Positions 1-10,106 of a stretch of DNA of 64,000 nt are shown here, piece after piece (within the stretch, counting starts at the first letter, position 1; each line of letters begins with the position of its first letter). The stretch comes from CAJBLF01 sp041675025 (lineage in GTDB: Bacteria; Patescibacteriota; Gracilibacteria; Absconditabacterales; Absconditicoccaceae), in NCBI GenBank assembly GCA_041675025.1, contig JBAYUS010000002.1, positions 109,298-173,297 of the forward strand, written 5' to 3'. Made by a program: the position numbers and the translations under genes. The notes beneath the pieces are model-generated. The model was given only the letters and a program-made list of their open reading frames with translations, did not search any database and was not told where the DNA came from.

Positions 1-579
1 AAAACTCTTTGGTAATCGTATTTTTTTTGATTTATCAAAGAAACAATTTTGTATTATAATATTCTTTGTTTTCTCTGGCACAATATTTCCCTTATTACAT
101 ACATTTTCAGTAAATTTTGCTATATCTGATAATACTAAATTAGTTATAAAATCGCTGATTTTATCTCTTCAAACATATTTTGTAAATAATGTTAGTTTTT
201 CTATACGAATATCTTCATCTGTGGATTGCTCCAAATATTTCAAAGCGTGTCTTAATTCTCTGACAAACTTTGGTCAAAGTCATGATCATTTATCGCTATT
301 TCCTTGAATATATCATAAATGAGTTTCTTTTATTTCATGGAAGCTAAAATAAGCTTTTTCTGCTCATTTTCATTTAATGTTGTCATTGTTTATTTTTAAA
401 AATATCAAGTATTCAACTATATTTTTGTACCATCATTTATATTCTTTAGAAATTGATAATAGAAATGGATCTATAAATAAAGGATTATCAAAACTAATAA
501 AGATGTCTAAGGCTCATATCTCGTCCATCTTTTTGGAATCTACTCAAAAATATTTACTAAATTTTATCGGTTTTCCCAT
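1..579 (-). CDS. Unrecognised protein, C-terminus cut by window edge
   Basis: An open frame of 193 codons starts at ATG 579 and runs off the left edge. A TAA lies six codons upstream, which fixes this as the first usable start. Several TGA codons are read as Gly. The protein is soluble and mixed alpha/beta-like, with a segment FIDPFLLSI near the N-terminus, a segment GYIQGNSDKGSGLGPKF near the middle, and ISDFITNLVL later. I recall similar FIDP.LL and ISD motifs in uncharacterised proteins from bacterial defence islands, but that is memory, not a search. The neighbouring restriction genes make a defence role possible. The gene diverges from the SAM-I riboswitch promoter. Confidence 0.6.
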
Positions 580-680
580 TGATATACTTTGTGTTTACAA
601 ATTAAATATCTCCATAAATTTCATTAATCTCTTTGATGGTTTTATTTATACATATTTCCCAATAAATGTCAAATATTCTC

Positions 681-708
681 TTGCAAACATAAAAACAATC
701 CCTATACT
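681..708 (+). promoter_or_regulatory. Promoter of SAM-I riboswitch transcript
   Basis: TTGCAA and TATACT are separated by 16 nt. The predicted start, about 6-8 nt after the -10 box, coincides with the first base of riboswitch stem P1 near 714. Confidence 0.6.
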
Positions 709-713
709 CACAC

Positions 714-812
714 CACATCAAGAGTAGATAGGAGAGCACTGGCTCGTTCGTACTATCTCAGCAACCTGCTTCACGGTAAGGTGCTTCATCCAGCCTGAGA
801 AGGAGAGATGTG
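714..812 (+). promoter_or_regulatory. SAM-I riboswitch (S box) aptamer
   Basis: P1 is formed by CACATC (714-719) and GATGTG (807-812). It is followed by AAGAG, then GGAG, ACTGGC, the GCAACC of the junction, and AGGTGCTTCATCCAGC on the 3' side, in the order and spacing of the SAM-I family. This family binds S-adenosylmethionine and normally shuts off methionine or SAM synthesis genes by transcription termination. A promoter lies just upstream and a terminator just downstream, so the switch looks complete. What it now controls is unclear, because only a 34-codon ORF follows. Confidence 0.8.
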
Positions 813-821
813 ACAACCACA

Positions 822-858
822 AACTTTTCGTCTTAGGATAGAGAAGTTTTTTTATTTT
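822..858 (+). terminator. Expression-platform terminator of riboswitch
   Basis: AACTTTTC pairs with GAGAAGTT (8 bp, one G-U) and is followed directly by a run of seven T and further T-rich sequence. Its position ten bases after aptamer stem P1 is what an OFF-type SAM-I switch needs. Confidence 0.7.
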
Positions 859-907
859 CTATCCAAAAACACCATGAGATCCTTCGTATGATGCGAACAC
901 AAAACAG

Positions 908-1012
908 ATGGCAAAAATCCGCGCTGAGCAATGACCAGATGCTCGGAAGAAAGATTTAGACGAAGCGACTATAGCGATATTGGAAGATTGTATGAACGAA
1001 GAGGAAGAATAA
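908..1012 (+). CDS. Small ORF behind SAM-I riboswitch
   Basis: ATG 908 to TAA 1010-1012 gives 34 residues starting MAKIRAEQGPDARKK, with one TGA read as Gly and an acidic end (NEEEE). The frame is also open upstream to about 841, so 55 residues could be coded if a non-ATG start were used. The stop lies directly before an intrinsic terminator, so transcripts passing the riboswitch end here. I recognise no family, and it does not resemble the MetK or methionine-synthase sequences I know. It may be a remnant of a methionine or SAM gene, a small regulatory peptide, or non-coding. Confidence 0.4.
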
Positions 1013-1014
1013 AA

Positions 1015-1041
1015 AAAGAGCCGAAAGGCTCTATTTTAAAA
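1015..1041 (+). terminator. Intrinsic terminator
   Basis: AGAGCC, loop GAAA, GGCTCT, then ATTTTAAAA. It closes the riboswitch transcription unit. Confidence 0.7.
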
Positions 1042-1073
1042 CTAATATATCTTGATTTATTTCGCTGGTATAT

Positions 1074-1819
1074 TTATCATATTTTCTTCATATCTTCTAC
1101 AATTTTATTTGCCAACTGGCGCTTTTCTATTAAATAAGCATCTCGTTTATTCTCTCATTTTCTCGTTCTCCCAGCTACAAAACCATAATGATCATGAAGA
1201 TCAATAGCATACTTTATAAAATCAGGTGCAGGGACGTATCGGACGTAATCTCGTAAATCACCATCTGATGTATCAAAATTACAAAAAATCAATCACATAC
1301 TATGTTTTGACAATACTCAAGATTTTTTAACAGTAGCCGTAAATACCTTATTTACATCTGGAGTAAAACGGCTTTTGATTTGGAAATACATTGTTCTTAA
1401 AGTTCATTTTTCTTTTACAATAAGATCAATACCTTCATCATCTGATATCGGTCTATAACACGACAATTGTGTTTCGCCATACAAAGTAATTAATTCTGCA
1501 ATACGAGCTTCTGCAATATCTCCTTTTTGTTTCGTCGAAACAGACTGAGCAATAAGCGGCTTTTTTTCTTCCCTATTTTTTTGGTTATATTTTTTATAGC
1601 ACTATTGATTGTATATGTTCACGGTCAAACTTTTATAAATCTAGATTGTTCTTTTTTCGTATTTGTGTCTACTACCAATTGTGCACACATAGTTGCAGCA
1701 GGCGTTTTTCCATCAGTCACTAATCACTGTTTTAGAGCAATTTTTGTTATTTCTTCATAATGTAGAGGTTTCTTTGCTTCAAGAAGTATTTTATAAGCAA
1801 AATCTTTAAACGAAATCAT
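1074..1819 (-). pseudogene. HARE-HTH plus nuclease-like (DUF4365-type) protein, frameshifted
   Basis: The first frame (ATG 1819 to TAA 1490, 109 residues) is a HARE-HTH winged-helix domain (MISFKDFAYKILLEA..., PAATMCAQL, GTYTI). This domain is found in RNA polymerase delta, ASXL proteins and restriction enzymes. The frame shifted by -1 then codes about 150 residues (KGDIAEARIAELITLYG..., DDEGIDLIV, MYFQIKSR) with the D...QxK pattern of PD-(D/E)XK-like DUF4365 proteins, ending at TAA 1074-1076. The second frame has no ATG near its beginning. The switch lies in a region with two A7 runs (plus-strand T runs at 1561-1567 and about 1576-1582). This is either a real frameshift, programmed or transcriptional slippage, or an assembly indel. 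It lies directly downstream of the type III restriction operon, 10 nt from the Res stop. Confidence 0.65.
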
Positions 1820-1828
1820 TGAGTTAAT

Positions 1829-4123
1829 TTAAATTGTAAAATATTCCCAATCATCAGCCTTTTCCTTAAAAGAGACATATTTTTCTTTTTGATTGATTCT
1901 GAAATGCTCTCCATCTTTTACAACTATACCACCAAATAATTTTTTACCCTTTTTATTTTGTTCAACAATATATTCCTGTAGCGCCTCACTTTTAATTTTA
2001 TTTTTTTCTTCTCTATCTCCGATTGCTTTCGTGTCGAATATACCAATTTTTCCATCATTAAATAATACCAAAAAATCTGGCTGAAAAGTTAAATATCCAT
2101 CATATTTTATTCCAAAATTAGTTTCCATGTGTTCATCACCATTTTGTCGCCATCGAACAACCTTTTTATTATTATCCAAATATTCGATAAAATACTTTTC
2201 TATTTCACTATCTAAACGAAGATAAACTGGTTCATATAGTGATTTTTTGTAGTTATATTTTTTATAAGTATTGGGGTTGAAATTCCTATTTTGCGCGATC
2301 TCTCGTTTATCGTCCCGCTTCTCAGATTCTTTCATTTGCTTCAATAATTCCTTTTCCTTTTCTGGTTTATAAGTCTCAACTGACTGATTCAATAGTTGTG
2401 AGAAAATTTCTACATTGTTCAATACAACGTTTTGTATATAGATAGCTCCATTTCATGCTAGATTAAGACTCATGTATTCTCCAAATCGATCATATAATGC
2501 TTTTTTTATTATAGGAATTGATCTTTTAGGCGCGAACCCTTGTAAATTTATTCTGATTAAATTTTCAAAAGCGAATTGTAGATCGTTTTGAGAAAGATTA
2601 GCTCTGATATTCTGATTAGTCTCAATCTTCTCTTGAGGCATTTGATCAAAGAAACTAACATCTATTTCTTTATTAAGAATAATTTCATCCTTATTGTCTA
2701 ATCATTTTATGTCAATTTTCTCACCAATTTTTTTCTTGTTTTTTTCATATATCCCAGCCACCAACTTTCATTTTTCTATGCCGAAATATCCACATAAAAT
2801 ATTTTCCAATGAATCATAAAAATCGGCCCTCACATCTCATTGATCAACTCTATTCCTGTAGTAAGATGCAAGCTTTAAAGGACTATAAATGGCTTTTCTT
2901 TTAACATTTATGGATTTAATAATATTGGGATTATAAGTTTCTTGATTAACATCGAATTCATTCGTATTTAAATACACAAAAGCTCTATTCAAGTTATCAT
3001 TATCATAATGTTTCGCTTCTGGCATTCTCAATATCCTACCTACGGTTTGGATTTCAAAAGTTATACTTCTTATTTCCCTAAATCTTACTAAGATCTGCGC
3101 CCTTGGACAATCTCGACCCGTATCAATGGCTTGCTTAAATATTAAGAAATCAACACCACTTTGATTAGGCGTAACAAAGTCTTTTTCATGATTTACTTTT
3201 TCTTCACTCAATCGAACAGCAAGTTTCTTATTATCGTAAGTTATTCATTTTTTATTCAAAAAATCTTCTATAAATTCTTTTTTATCTTCTCATGCCTCAC
3301 TTATTGGTAATTGGATCAAAACCAATGGATTTACATCTATTCATGCTTCTTTATATTGTTTTTGAAGCTCCAATCTTTTTTGATAGGCCGATTCTAGTAT
3401 TAACTCCTGTGATGTTATCTCGTTGGTACTAATTTTGTCGATATTTTCATTAATGATAATTTCTTTTTTAATCATTCACTCTTCTATTACATCTGTTGAT
3501 TGAACAAGAACCTTTTCATTATATTGTCATTCTTTAAATACTGGTGTAGCGCTCATTTCAATAGTAAGATCAGCATTTACTACCTTATCTCTTAGCTCAA
3601 TTGCTCTCTCGCTTGTGGAATTAGAATGACTCTCATCAATTATCATAATTATTGTCCTTCATTCTTCTTTTGTATTTTGTATTAGTTCTATAAAATTAGT
3701 TGTTTCCTTGTCTTTCATTAAAATATTTTTCCGTACTCATGTTTGACTATCCTTGGCTCTAAGTTTTTCTCGGTTTACAATTACAACTTCGTTACTTACG
3801 ATTGTCTTTCTTGATCCAAAAAATTCCTCCTCTAAAATATGACATTCTGGGAATCACTCAAATTCTTTTTTTAAAGTATCATAGCTTTGACGATGCAGAT
3901 CACCTTTTCATATACTTATCCACAAAAAACAAAGATCATGCTCTTTCAATTCTTCAATTATTTGTTTAATATATTGAGACATTATAAATGTTTTTCCGCT
4001 TCACGTAGGCGATTGAAAAATTATAGTTCTCTTTTCCAACTTTTCTTCAAAGAGCTCTTTTGTTCTTAATGTTAATTTAGCAACCGCCTTATCTTGATAA
4101 TTCTTGAGTTGTTTTGGCATCAT
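1829..4123 (-). CDS. res: Type III restriction enzyme, Res (helicase/nuclease) subunit
   Basis: 764 residues when TGA is Gly. Walker A SPTGSGKT sits at residues 38-45, the DEAD-like motif IIDESHSN at about 158, and helicase motif VI QTVGRILRMPE at about 359. The C-terminal nuclease pattern QPDFLV...IFDTKA sits at about 681-700. The subunit translocates DNA with ATP and cuts when complexed with Mod. The start overlaps the Mod stop by one base (TAATG), which implies translational coupling. A second ATG one codon later is possible. The length is somewhat short for the family, but all domains are present, so I see no reason to call it inactive. Confidence 0.9.
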
Positions 4124-5877
4124 TAATAGTTTTTAATGTTTAAAATTATGAGTTGTTTATAAACATTTAGAATGTTTTGAGGAATTGGTTCTATGCGAAA
4201 ATTATCTACTCATTTGAATAATGATTCATCAACAACATTATCCAATGAAAAGGTATAGATTGTCTTTTCTCATTTAATTTTCTTTATGTTCGCGATAAAT
4301 TCATTGAATGAATTTAATTTGAAATTATAATGTATGCATAAATATTTATCCTTTTGGTTGGATGTGAATATTTTGTAATCATCTTTTTCTTGTTCTAAAT
4401 TAAAGATGTTTTCTTTTATACAAAGTATTTCCGTACATTTACCCGTCAGATTAATCTTTAATTGGTCTCTTGATACGGTTTCTTTAATAAGAGATGTTTT
4501 GAAATATTGCAAATTTCATCAAGATCATTCAATCCATTCCTTATCTCACGTTTTTTTATCGTATCATTTTATAACCTTTTTGATTCTTGGATAAGTAACT
4601 TCTTCACATATTTTATTTTCATTATTTGTACAGAGTATAAATCTCCTATTTCATCCATCTTGATTATTCAATTTCAAAATAGCATGGCCTGTTGTACCTG
4701 AACAACAGAAGAAATCTACAATCAATGCGTTTTTATTCCCGACCATTTCAACAATTTTCTTAATGAGAAAAGTTGGTTTAGGATAATCAAATAGATCTTC
4801 TCAAAAAATATCTTTTATTTCATTTCTTCCATTTTGATAGTTTAATTCCTTTTCCAACCAAATTGTTTTTGGTTTCGACATTGACTCGATACCATCTTCG
4901 TCTGATAAATAATCAACCCTAAAAATATCGTAAAAATTTTTAGCGTCCTTCCTATTCACTTTTTTACCTATAAGTAAGCCTATATCTGAGTTCACTTTAT
5001 CTTTTGACCAAGTCCATCTACCCTCTTCCCCTGTTGGTCTTTTGGGTAAAGCCTCAATAAAATGTGTTTTAGTTTTTTGAAGAGAGATTGTATTATCTTT
5101 CGGATTAACATATAGTGGATAAAACATATTTGGCCTCTGTTCTCTTTTTCGCTCTCCTCCTCTTTGCCTTAGCCCTAATAATCTATATTTTTTACCTTGT
5201 TTATCCGTACTTGAATATTCAGATAAATTCTCTTCTGATTTTGGAAGTCCTTCGATATTTAAATCATTGCTAGACTTTGCATATACGAGGACGTATTCAT
5301 GCACCTCAGCTAGGTGTTTACTCGCCTGTGATCATCTAGGATTGCTTTGAATAACTATTTTTGAAATAAAATTATTTTCTCCGAATATACCATCACATAA
5401 TAGTTTTAATTGTGATTGTTCATTATCATCAATACTGATAAAAATAACTCCTGATTTTTTTAAAATATTCTTCGCAAGTTTTAATCTTTTTTCCATAAAA
5501 TTCAGTCGTTTACTATGCCTATATCCATCTTCTTTATCTACATATTTATCATTATATATAAAATCCTTATTACCCGTGTTATACGGTGGATCAATATATA
5601 TTATATCAATTTTTTCTGAGTGTGTATAATTTAAAACAGTAAGAGCATGATAATTATCTCATTCAATAAGAATATTATCATCAGTCTCATCAGTTTTGAT
5701 TTCTTTTTTAAAAACTCTTTCTAAAATTGGTAGATTATGCTCGCATTCTAAAACAACTTTTTCAGGCTCTTTTTCCTTATTTCGGACAAGACCATATTTT
5801 TTTGTTTCTAACTCTATCTCTTGTTGTTCAATAAGTCTTAGAAGTTCTTCATTTGAAAGTTTATCATATTTCGACAT
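4123..5877 (-). CDS. mod: Type III DNA methyltransferase, Mod subunit
   Basis: 584 residues from ATG 5877 to TAA 4123-4125. The catalytic motif IYIDPPYNTGNKD lies at about 92-104 and the SAM-binding motif FFCCSGTTGHA at about 390. DPPY before FxGxG is the beta order of N6-adenine Mod subunits. The region between them is the variable target recognition part. The C-terminus has no motif I recognise. Mod methylates one strand of the recognition site and gives specificity to Res, which is encoded directly downstream with a one-base overlap. Transcription may begin near 6020, where TATGAT-like boxes lie in the duplicated repeat. Confidence 0.9.
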
Positions 5878-5911
5878 GGAAACAATATACGAAGTTAAAA
5901 AATCAGATATA

Positions 5912-6037
5912 TTAGTTTAAAGTTTGAATCTTACCTAAATACTTCGCCGCATCGACTACGTCGATATGGTTCTCTCTGCCAATCCGCTTCACGGAATTGG
6001 GGTTCGAACACACATAATACATTATCATACTCTGCAA
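5912..6037 (-). pseudogene. Duplicated 3' end of the 6363-7673 membrane protein gene
   Basis: A 42-codon frame without its own start begins LQSMIMYY, as does the last part of the intact gene (LQSMIIYY). It also ends with a related segment (AAKYLGKIQ versus AAKYLTKIP). Between the two, this copy carries about 21 extra residues, encoded in part by a hairpin (CCAATTCCG/CGGATTGG). It lies as untranslated leader in front of mod. Confidence 0.55.
6014..6037. repeat. 24-bp imperfect direct repeat, copy 1
   Basis: 21 of 24 bases match copy 2 at 6399-6422. The pair flanks the small gene at 6074-6337 and includes the ATTATCATACTCTGCAA core. The repeat may mark the insertion of a small cassette or of the restriction island into the 3' end of the membrane protein gene. 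Confidence 0.6.
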
Positions 6038-6073
6038 TAATAAAGTTAAATAGTTTTAGTTCAATCTGGTATT

Positions 6074-6337
6074 TTAATCAAATCCTCATATCGCATCATT
6101 TAAAAATCACTTATACATGTCGTTACGCTCTCATGTTTCTCATAAGAGTTCATTAATCGCTATTATTCTTTCTATCTCATATTTATGATCTGCACACTTT
6201 CTTTCTCTATCTTTTCGAGGTTTGTGACTTAATTCAACATCTATTCAAGCATCGATTAACACACTACTCAGTTCAAACCTCTCATTTCGTAGTTCTGTTG
6301 ATGAATAATCTTCAAGTTTTTTTGCTGTGATTTTCAT
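6074..6337 (-). CDS. Small hypothetical protein (87 aa)
   Basis: ATG 6337 to TAA 6074. The sequence starts MKITAKKLEDYSSTEL and is highly charged, with a segment PRKDRERKCADHKYEIERI that is probably helical. It has no signal peptide or membrane segment. I do not recognise a family. The gene sits between the two 24-bp direct repeats, upstream of mod, so it may belong to the mobile cassette that carries the restriction genes. Confidence 0.6.
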
Positions 6338-6362
6338 GATTTATATCAGAAATAAAAGTCAG

Positions 6363-7673
6363 TTAAATGGTAGGTATTTTTGTTAGGTATTTAGCTGCAT
6401 AGTATATTATCATACTCTGCAACCCTACATACACCAATACCAGGAAGAAGATCAATTCCCCGGGAAGATCGGTCTGGGTAAGCAATATCACGTTGACGAT
6501 CATCGCTCAAATACTCGCCACTATCCGGTACATATAATCCGTCTTGCTGAAAATCTTGGCCAGCATCGGCACCTTATGCGCGAAGAATATCATTGATGAA
6601 CTCACGATGTTCCAGATGATTCCTCGGCTGACTACCGCGCCGACGTCACCGTTGAAATACGAGAATAAGCTCACGTAGATCGCGAAGTTGATCACGAGGA
6701 AGACGACGAGGTTCTGCACGACGCTGTTGTATCAGACTTTCTTGAGCAGGTACACGTTGACGACGAAGGTCGCTATCACCGCCCGATAGAGCAGATGATT
6801 GACGGCCGCGAAGTTACCCATATGTGTTATATAGTAGACGATGAGGATCAGGATGAGGATGACATTGAAGAGTTCCAAAACTTGTTTCGTCCATCATGGC
6901 ATCGCTGTCATGAAGCCGTATAATACTTCCACGGTCTTGGAGGTAAAGACTTTTTTGGGAGCGGTGATTCTCTCGCCAGCTAGGATACGTCTCACAGAAA
7001 CATCTTTCTTTTTGTCCGCTGACACCGGCGTAAATTGGAAGACTTTGAAGATGAGATAATAGAGCCCGGTAAGGATCAATGAATTAATTGTTAATGCCAA
7101 ATATATATTTTTTATCTGATCAAACACGACGAGGAAGACTGTCCCCAACGACAGGACTCCTAATTTATACCACATATATTTCTCCGGTTCATTTTGCAGA
7201 CCGACTAAGAAAATCATGAATGCAGTAATTCATAAATGCAACACTCGCAACATACAAAACACATTGTACAATACTATCCATCCTCAGAGTGCAAGTGAGA
7301 TGATAAGTAACAACGCGATACAGAAATAAAATCCTATTTGAAAGACAGATTTTCCATCTTGATAGTTGAAAAACTGTGAAGCGATTCGGAGAACTAAGTT
7401 AAGACTAATCAATCATAGCGCAGTATTTACCAAATCCATCCCGAAGAAATTAAGTACACCGACTAATCATGCGAGGACAATCACCCACGCAATATAGAGC
7501 GAATATTTTTGTAAGATCTCAGATCATTTGATTTTCGCGGTAGCTATCCCTCCATAATATCAGAAAAATACCCCGAGGAATATCAACGGTATAAACGCCA
7601 AGTATCGTAGCCCGATGCCGTAGAAGAACATCGTGAAGCCGAGGACGGAGAGTGAGAGAAGGAGTAAAGCCAT
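6363..7673 (-). CDS. Polytopic membrane protein, unknown
   Basis: 436 residues. Long hydrophobic stretches in both halves suggest about ten or more transmembrane helices (e.g. LLLSLSVLGFTMFF at the N-terminus, LVVFLVINFAIYVSLF later). A hydrophilic stretch near the middle (SADKKKDVSVRRILAGERI) is probably cytosolic. No family motif is recognised. The gene is locally less AT-rich than the window, with GAC and GTC codons common. Its 3' end is duplicated at 5912-6037. The start is the first ATG after the leader. Confidence 0.75.
6399..6422. repeat. 24-bp imperfect direct repeat, copy 2
   Basis: This copy lies inside the last codons of the membrane protein gene 6363-7673 and encodes LQSMIIYY there. 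It pairs with copy 1 at 6014-6037. Confidence 0.6.
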
Positions 7674-7703
7674 AGAGTATATACAAGAGTAAATGTATCT
7701 TTA

Positions 7704-7816
7704 TTATGTACCCTCTTTATTTGAAAGAGGGAGGTATCCTTTAGGATGGGAGATTTTACAAGAGTCACAAAATCCTCCGCCTTCGGCACCTCCTTTCAGT
7801 AAAGGAGGAACATCTT
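7704..7816. repeat. Dispersed repeat (CCTCTTT.../GGGAGATTTTAC type)
   Basis: The sequence contains a CCCTCTTTATTTGAAAGAGGG hairpin-like part, GGGAGATTTTAC, then AAATCCTCCG and a CTCCTTTCAGTAAAGGAGG hairpin. Related pieces occur at 9185-9318, 11636-11733, 33738-33795 and 34176-34222. It separates two minus-strand genes and may act as a terminator. Confidence 0.6.
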
Positions 7817-7817
7817 T

Positions 7818-8960
7818 TTACAACGCGAAATTCGTCGTCACCACTCGCATCATCAAGTAATGCATAAATATCGCGAGTATCATAATCAACAATAACTTTC
7901 CTACAGATTTATTTCTGAAATATCTTGCAGCGAAGATAACGGACGCTCGGATTCCCATACTGATAAGCGAGAAAGCGAGACCAAATTGATTGGTAGAAAA
8001 TAAATATAACTCGTTGGCTAATGTGTAAATTCACAATAAAGTAATCACCACAAGCAAGATAAATTCTGCGATATCGTAGAGTGAATATAAGAGTCATCCT
8101 ATGTCAGACATCTTGAGAAGAAAATCTTTTTGGAGAAATTTTCGGAAGATAGCAGATGAACCGAATGCTGCGTAGTCTTGGTTCTTGAGTGAGATATGTG
8201 CGTGAAGTGATTTCAGAATTTTTACATTTTCCATGCGTTCAAGTTCCTTGTCTACATCCACGGGAGTGATTAATGATTCGTTGGAAATCGTGTCGTTGGG
8301 ATTTTGGATGCTGAAATAATAGTCGTCGTTTATCTTTTCTATCATCTTAAAAATATCTTGAATCGTCTCTCTGATCTTTTCGAAATTGGTACCCATACGA
8401 AGTTTCTTGAGTTCTTCCGTGAGCATTTTCAGTTTCTTAGTATCAATCAATGAAATCGTTGATGCCGATCTTTTGAGCGCTTCATCTACTTTTTCGAAGA
8501 CTCTTGAAATAATTTTTTTCGCTGATTCTAGATTTTCATCCTGATAGACTTTTCTTTCTTCATCTTCTTTTTCTAGGAGATGTTTTCGAACATCTGCTTT
8601 TTTTATTGATGCATCCGTTTGTCCGTTGGTGATGATGATGTCTATCTCTTTTTTCGTGAGTGGTTGTGAAAAGCTATTGATACTATCGATATCAAATCCT
8701 ACGAAAGTAAAAAAGTTACATGCCTCTTGGATGTCGGTAAACTTTGTCACTATGTCTATAGTCTGAAAATTTTGTGCGATCGTAAAATATATATCCCCAA
8801 ACGTTTTTTTGTCCGTAGGAAATTCCTTGAGAGAGAGAATCAGAATATTATGTTGTTCGAGAATTTTTCTCGCCAACAATGACGCATCTACACAGACTAA
8901 TATTTCGACAGTATACTTCTCATTTTTCTCCTGTTTAATACCATTTACACTAAATGTCAT
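7818..8960 (-). CDS. Coiled-coil protein with C-terminal membrane segments
   Basis: 380 residues. Under the standard code this would split at a TGA (8094-8096), but the frame continues without break into a membrane region, so it is one protein. Roughly residues 1-285 are soluble and rich in Glu/Lys helices (EKEDEERKVYQDENLE, KKLKMLTEELKKLR). The last 95 residues carry about three hydrophobic helices (LYDIAEFILLVVITLLG, LLLIMILAIFMHYLMM). ATG 8960 is preferred over 8999 because the extra 13 residues overlap the promoter-like palindrome region. No family is recognised. A membrane-anchored scaffold or trafficking role is a guess. Confidence 0.65.
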
Positions 8961-8982
8961 CACAAAAATACTAGGTAAAAAG

Positions 8983-8995
8983 CCACAACTTGTGG
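8983..8995. promoter_or_regulatory. Perfect 13-bp palindrome upstream of 8960 gene
   Basis: CCACAACTTGTGG lies 22-35 bp upstream of ATG 8960, next to a TTGACC box on the minus strand. It could be an operator. A single occurrence cannot prove this. Confidence 0.3.
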
Positions 8996-8999
8996 TCAA

Positions 9000-9353
9000 T
9001 TTATGCTTTTATATTGAATTTTACGAAAAAATCAATATAAGAGGCCTGTTAAAACAACCAATTTACTCATAATATTATCTGTGATTTCTAAACAAAAAAA
9101 CTAATCACACACTACCATCACAAAGGACGGAAATTTACCCGGCTCCTTTTTTCTTCTACTGCTTAATAGTGACTATAAACAAATCCTCCATCCGCATCGG
9201 CGGATACCCTCCGACTACGCGAAGGACAAGCCTCCTCCTTTTTCAAGGAGGCCATCAGTTGCTGAAGTTCCCCTTGAAAAAGGGGATACCACGCAGAACT
9301 GCGTGGAGGGGATTTAAAAGACTATAAAACTTTTTAGCTTGTATGTTTAGCAC
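9000..9353. other. Gene-free stretch with dispersed repeat
   Basis: No supported gene. About 9185-9318 is a repeat mosaic containing CTCCTTTTTCAAGGAGG and CCCCTTGAAAAAGGGG hairpins and an ACGCAGAACTGCGT inverted repeat, related to the CCTCTTT/GGGAGATTTT family. The rest is unremarkable. Confidence 0.55.
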
Positions 9354-9941
9354 ATGAAAAAAACATTCCGAACGATCTTCATCATCATTCTATTACTCGG
9401 TGCATGATTCTTCTACGTAGTAAAAAATCCTGATGCACCTCTTTCTCAAAAAATATTTACTATCTTATGAATCTCTACAAGACCTCAAGGAGAAATTACA
9501 GACACTACACTTGCCAATCCTGCTTCAATATATTGTCTAGATAATGGATGAGACTTTGAAGTCGTAGATACAACATGAGGACAAGTTTGAATGTGTACAT
9601 TAAAAGATTGAACTATTTGTGAAGAACGATCATATATGAGAGGCGAATGTTGAACAGACACAAATCCAGGAGATGGACAAACAGCATGCACCATGGAAGC
9701 TAAACTTTGTCCAGATGGAAGCGCTGTCGGAAGGTCGTGACCAAACTGCGAATTCGCTGCATGTCCAAATGAAGAACCTACAGTTTGTACTATGGAATAC
9801 GCACCTGTGTGCGCTAGTGTCGCTATCCAATGTATAACTACTCCATGTGATCCTATCGAACAAACCTTCAGCAACAGATGTGTAATGAACCAAAATAAAC
9901 TCGCAACTTTTTTACACGACGGAGAATGTACTGGAAGATAA
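9354..9941 (+). CDS. Secreted DUF333 and Kazal-like protein
   Basis: 195 residues. An N-terminal signal or anchor (MKKTFRTIFIIILLLGAGFF) is followed by a DUF333-type domain with the hallmark NPASIYCLDNGG...MCTLKDGTICEE, at about residues 55-95. A Cys-rich linker (ACTMEAKLCPDGSAVGRSG) leads to a Kazal-like module (CTMEYAPVCASV...NRCVMN...GEC), at about 145-193. Kazal domains inhibit serine proteases, and DUF333 proteins are small cell-envelope proteins. The protein is likely exported and disulfide-rich. Of more than ten Gly positions, many are TGA codons. It stands alone between repeats. Confidence 0.8.
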
Positions 9942-9948
9942 AAAATAA

Positions 9949-10079
9949 TTAAGAATTAAGAATTAATAATGAATAATGTATGAATCATCTTATTACACCC
10001 TATCATAAATTACAATAGTCCATCACAAAACAAATCCGACATTTTTCATTTTTCATTTTTCATTTTTCATTTTTCATTA
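9949..10079. repeat. Low-complexity dispersed element with 5 x ATTTTTC tandem repeat
   Basis: The left part is built of AATTAAGAATT units. A core has TTACAATAGTCCAT (about 10010-10023). The right part (10041-10079) is five tandem copies of ATTTTTC. The same layout recurs at 17026, 30233, 34557 and 35757. Confidence 0.65.
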
Positions 10080-10106
10080 AAATTTTACACCGTAAAATTT
10101 TCAAAT

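Noticed and set aside
377..727. 116-codon plus-strand ORF
   Set aside because: It lies antisense to the 1-579 minus-strand gene and over the riboswitch promoter. Composition and lack of motifs mark it as a shadow.
931..1137. 68-codon ORF over the small riboswitch-controlled frame
   Set aside because: It runs through an intrinsic terminator and into the antisense of the nuclease-like gene. The 34-codon frame ends just before the terminator and fits better.
5985..6010. tRNA-like GGGGTTCGAAC word
   Set aside because: No cloverleaf can be formed around it. It is part of a hairpin in the duplicated gene end.
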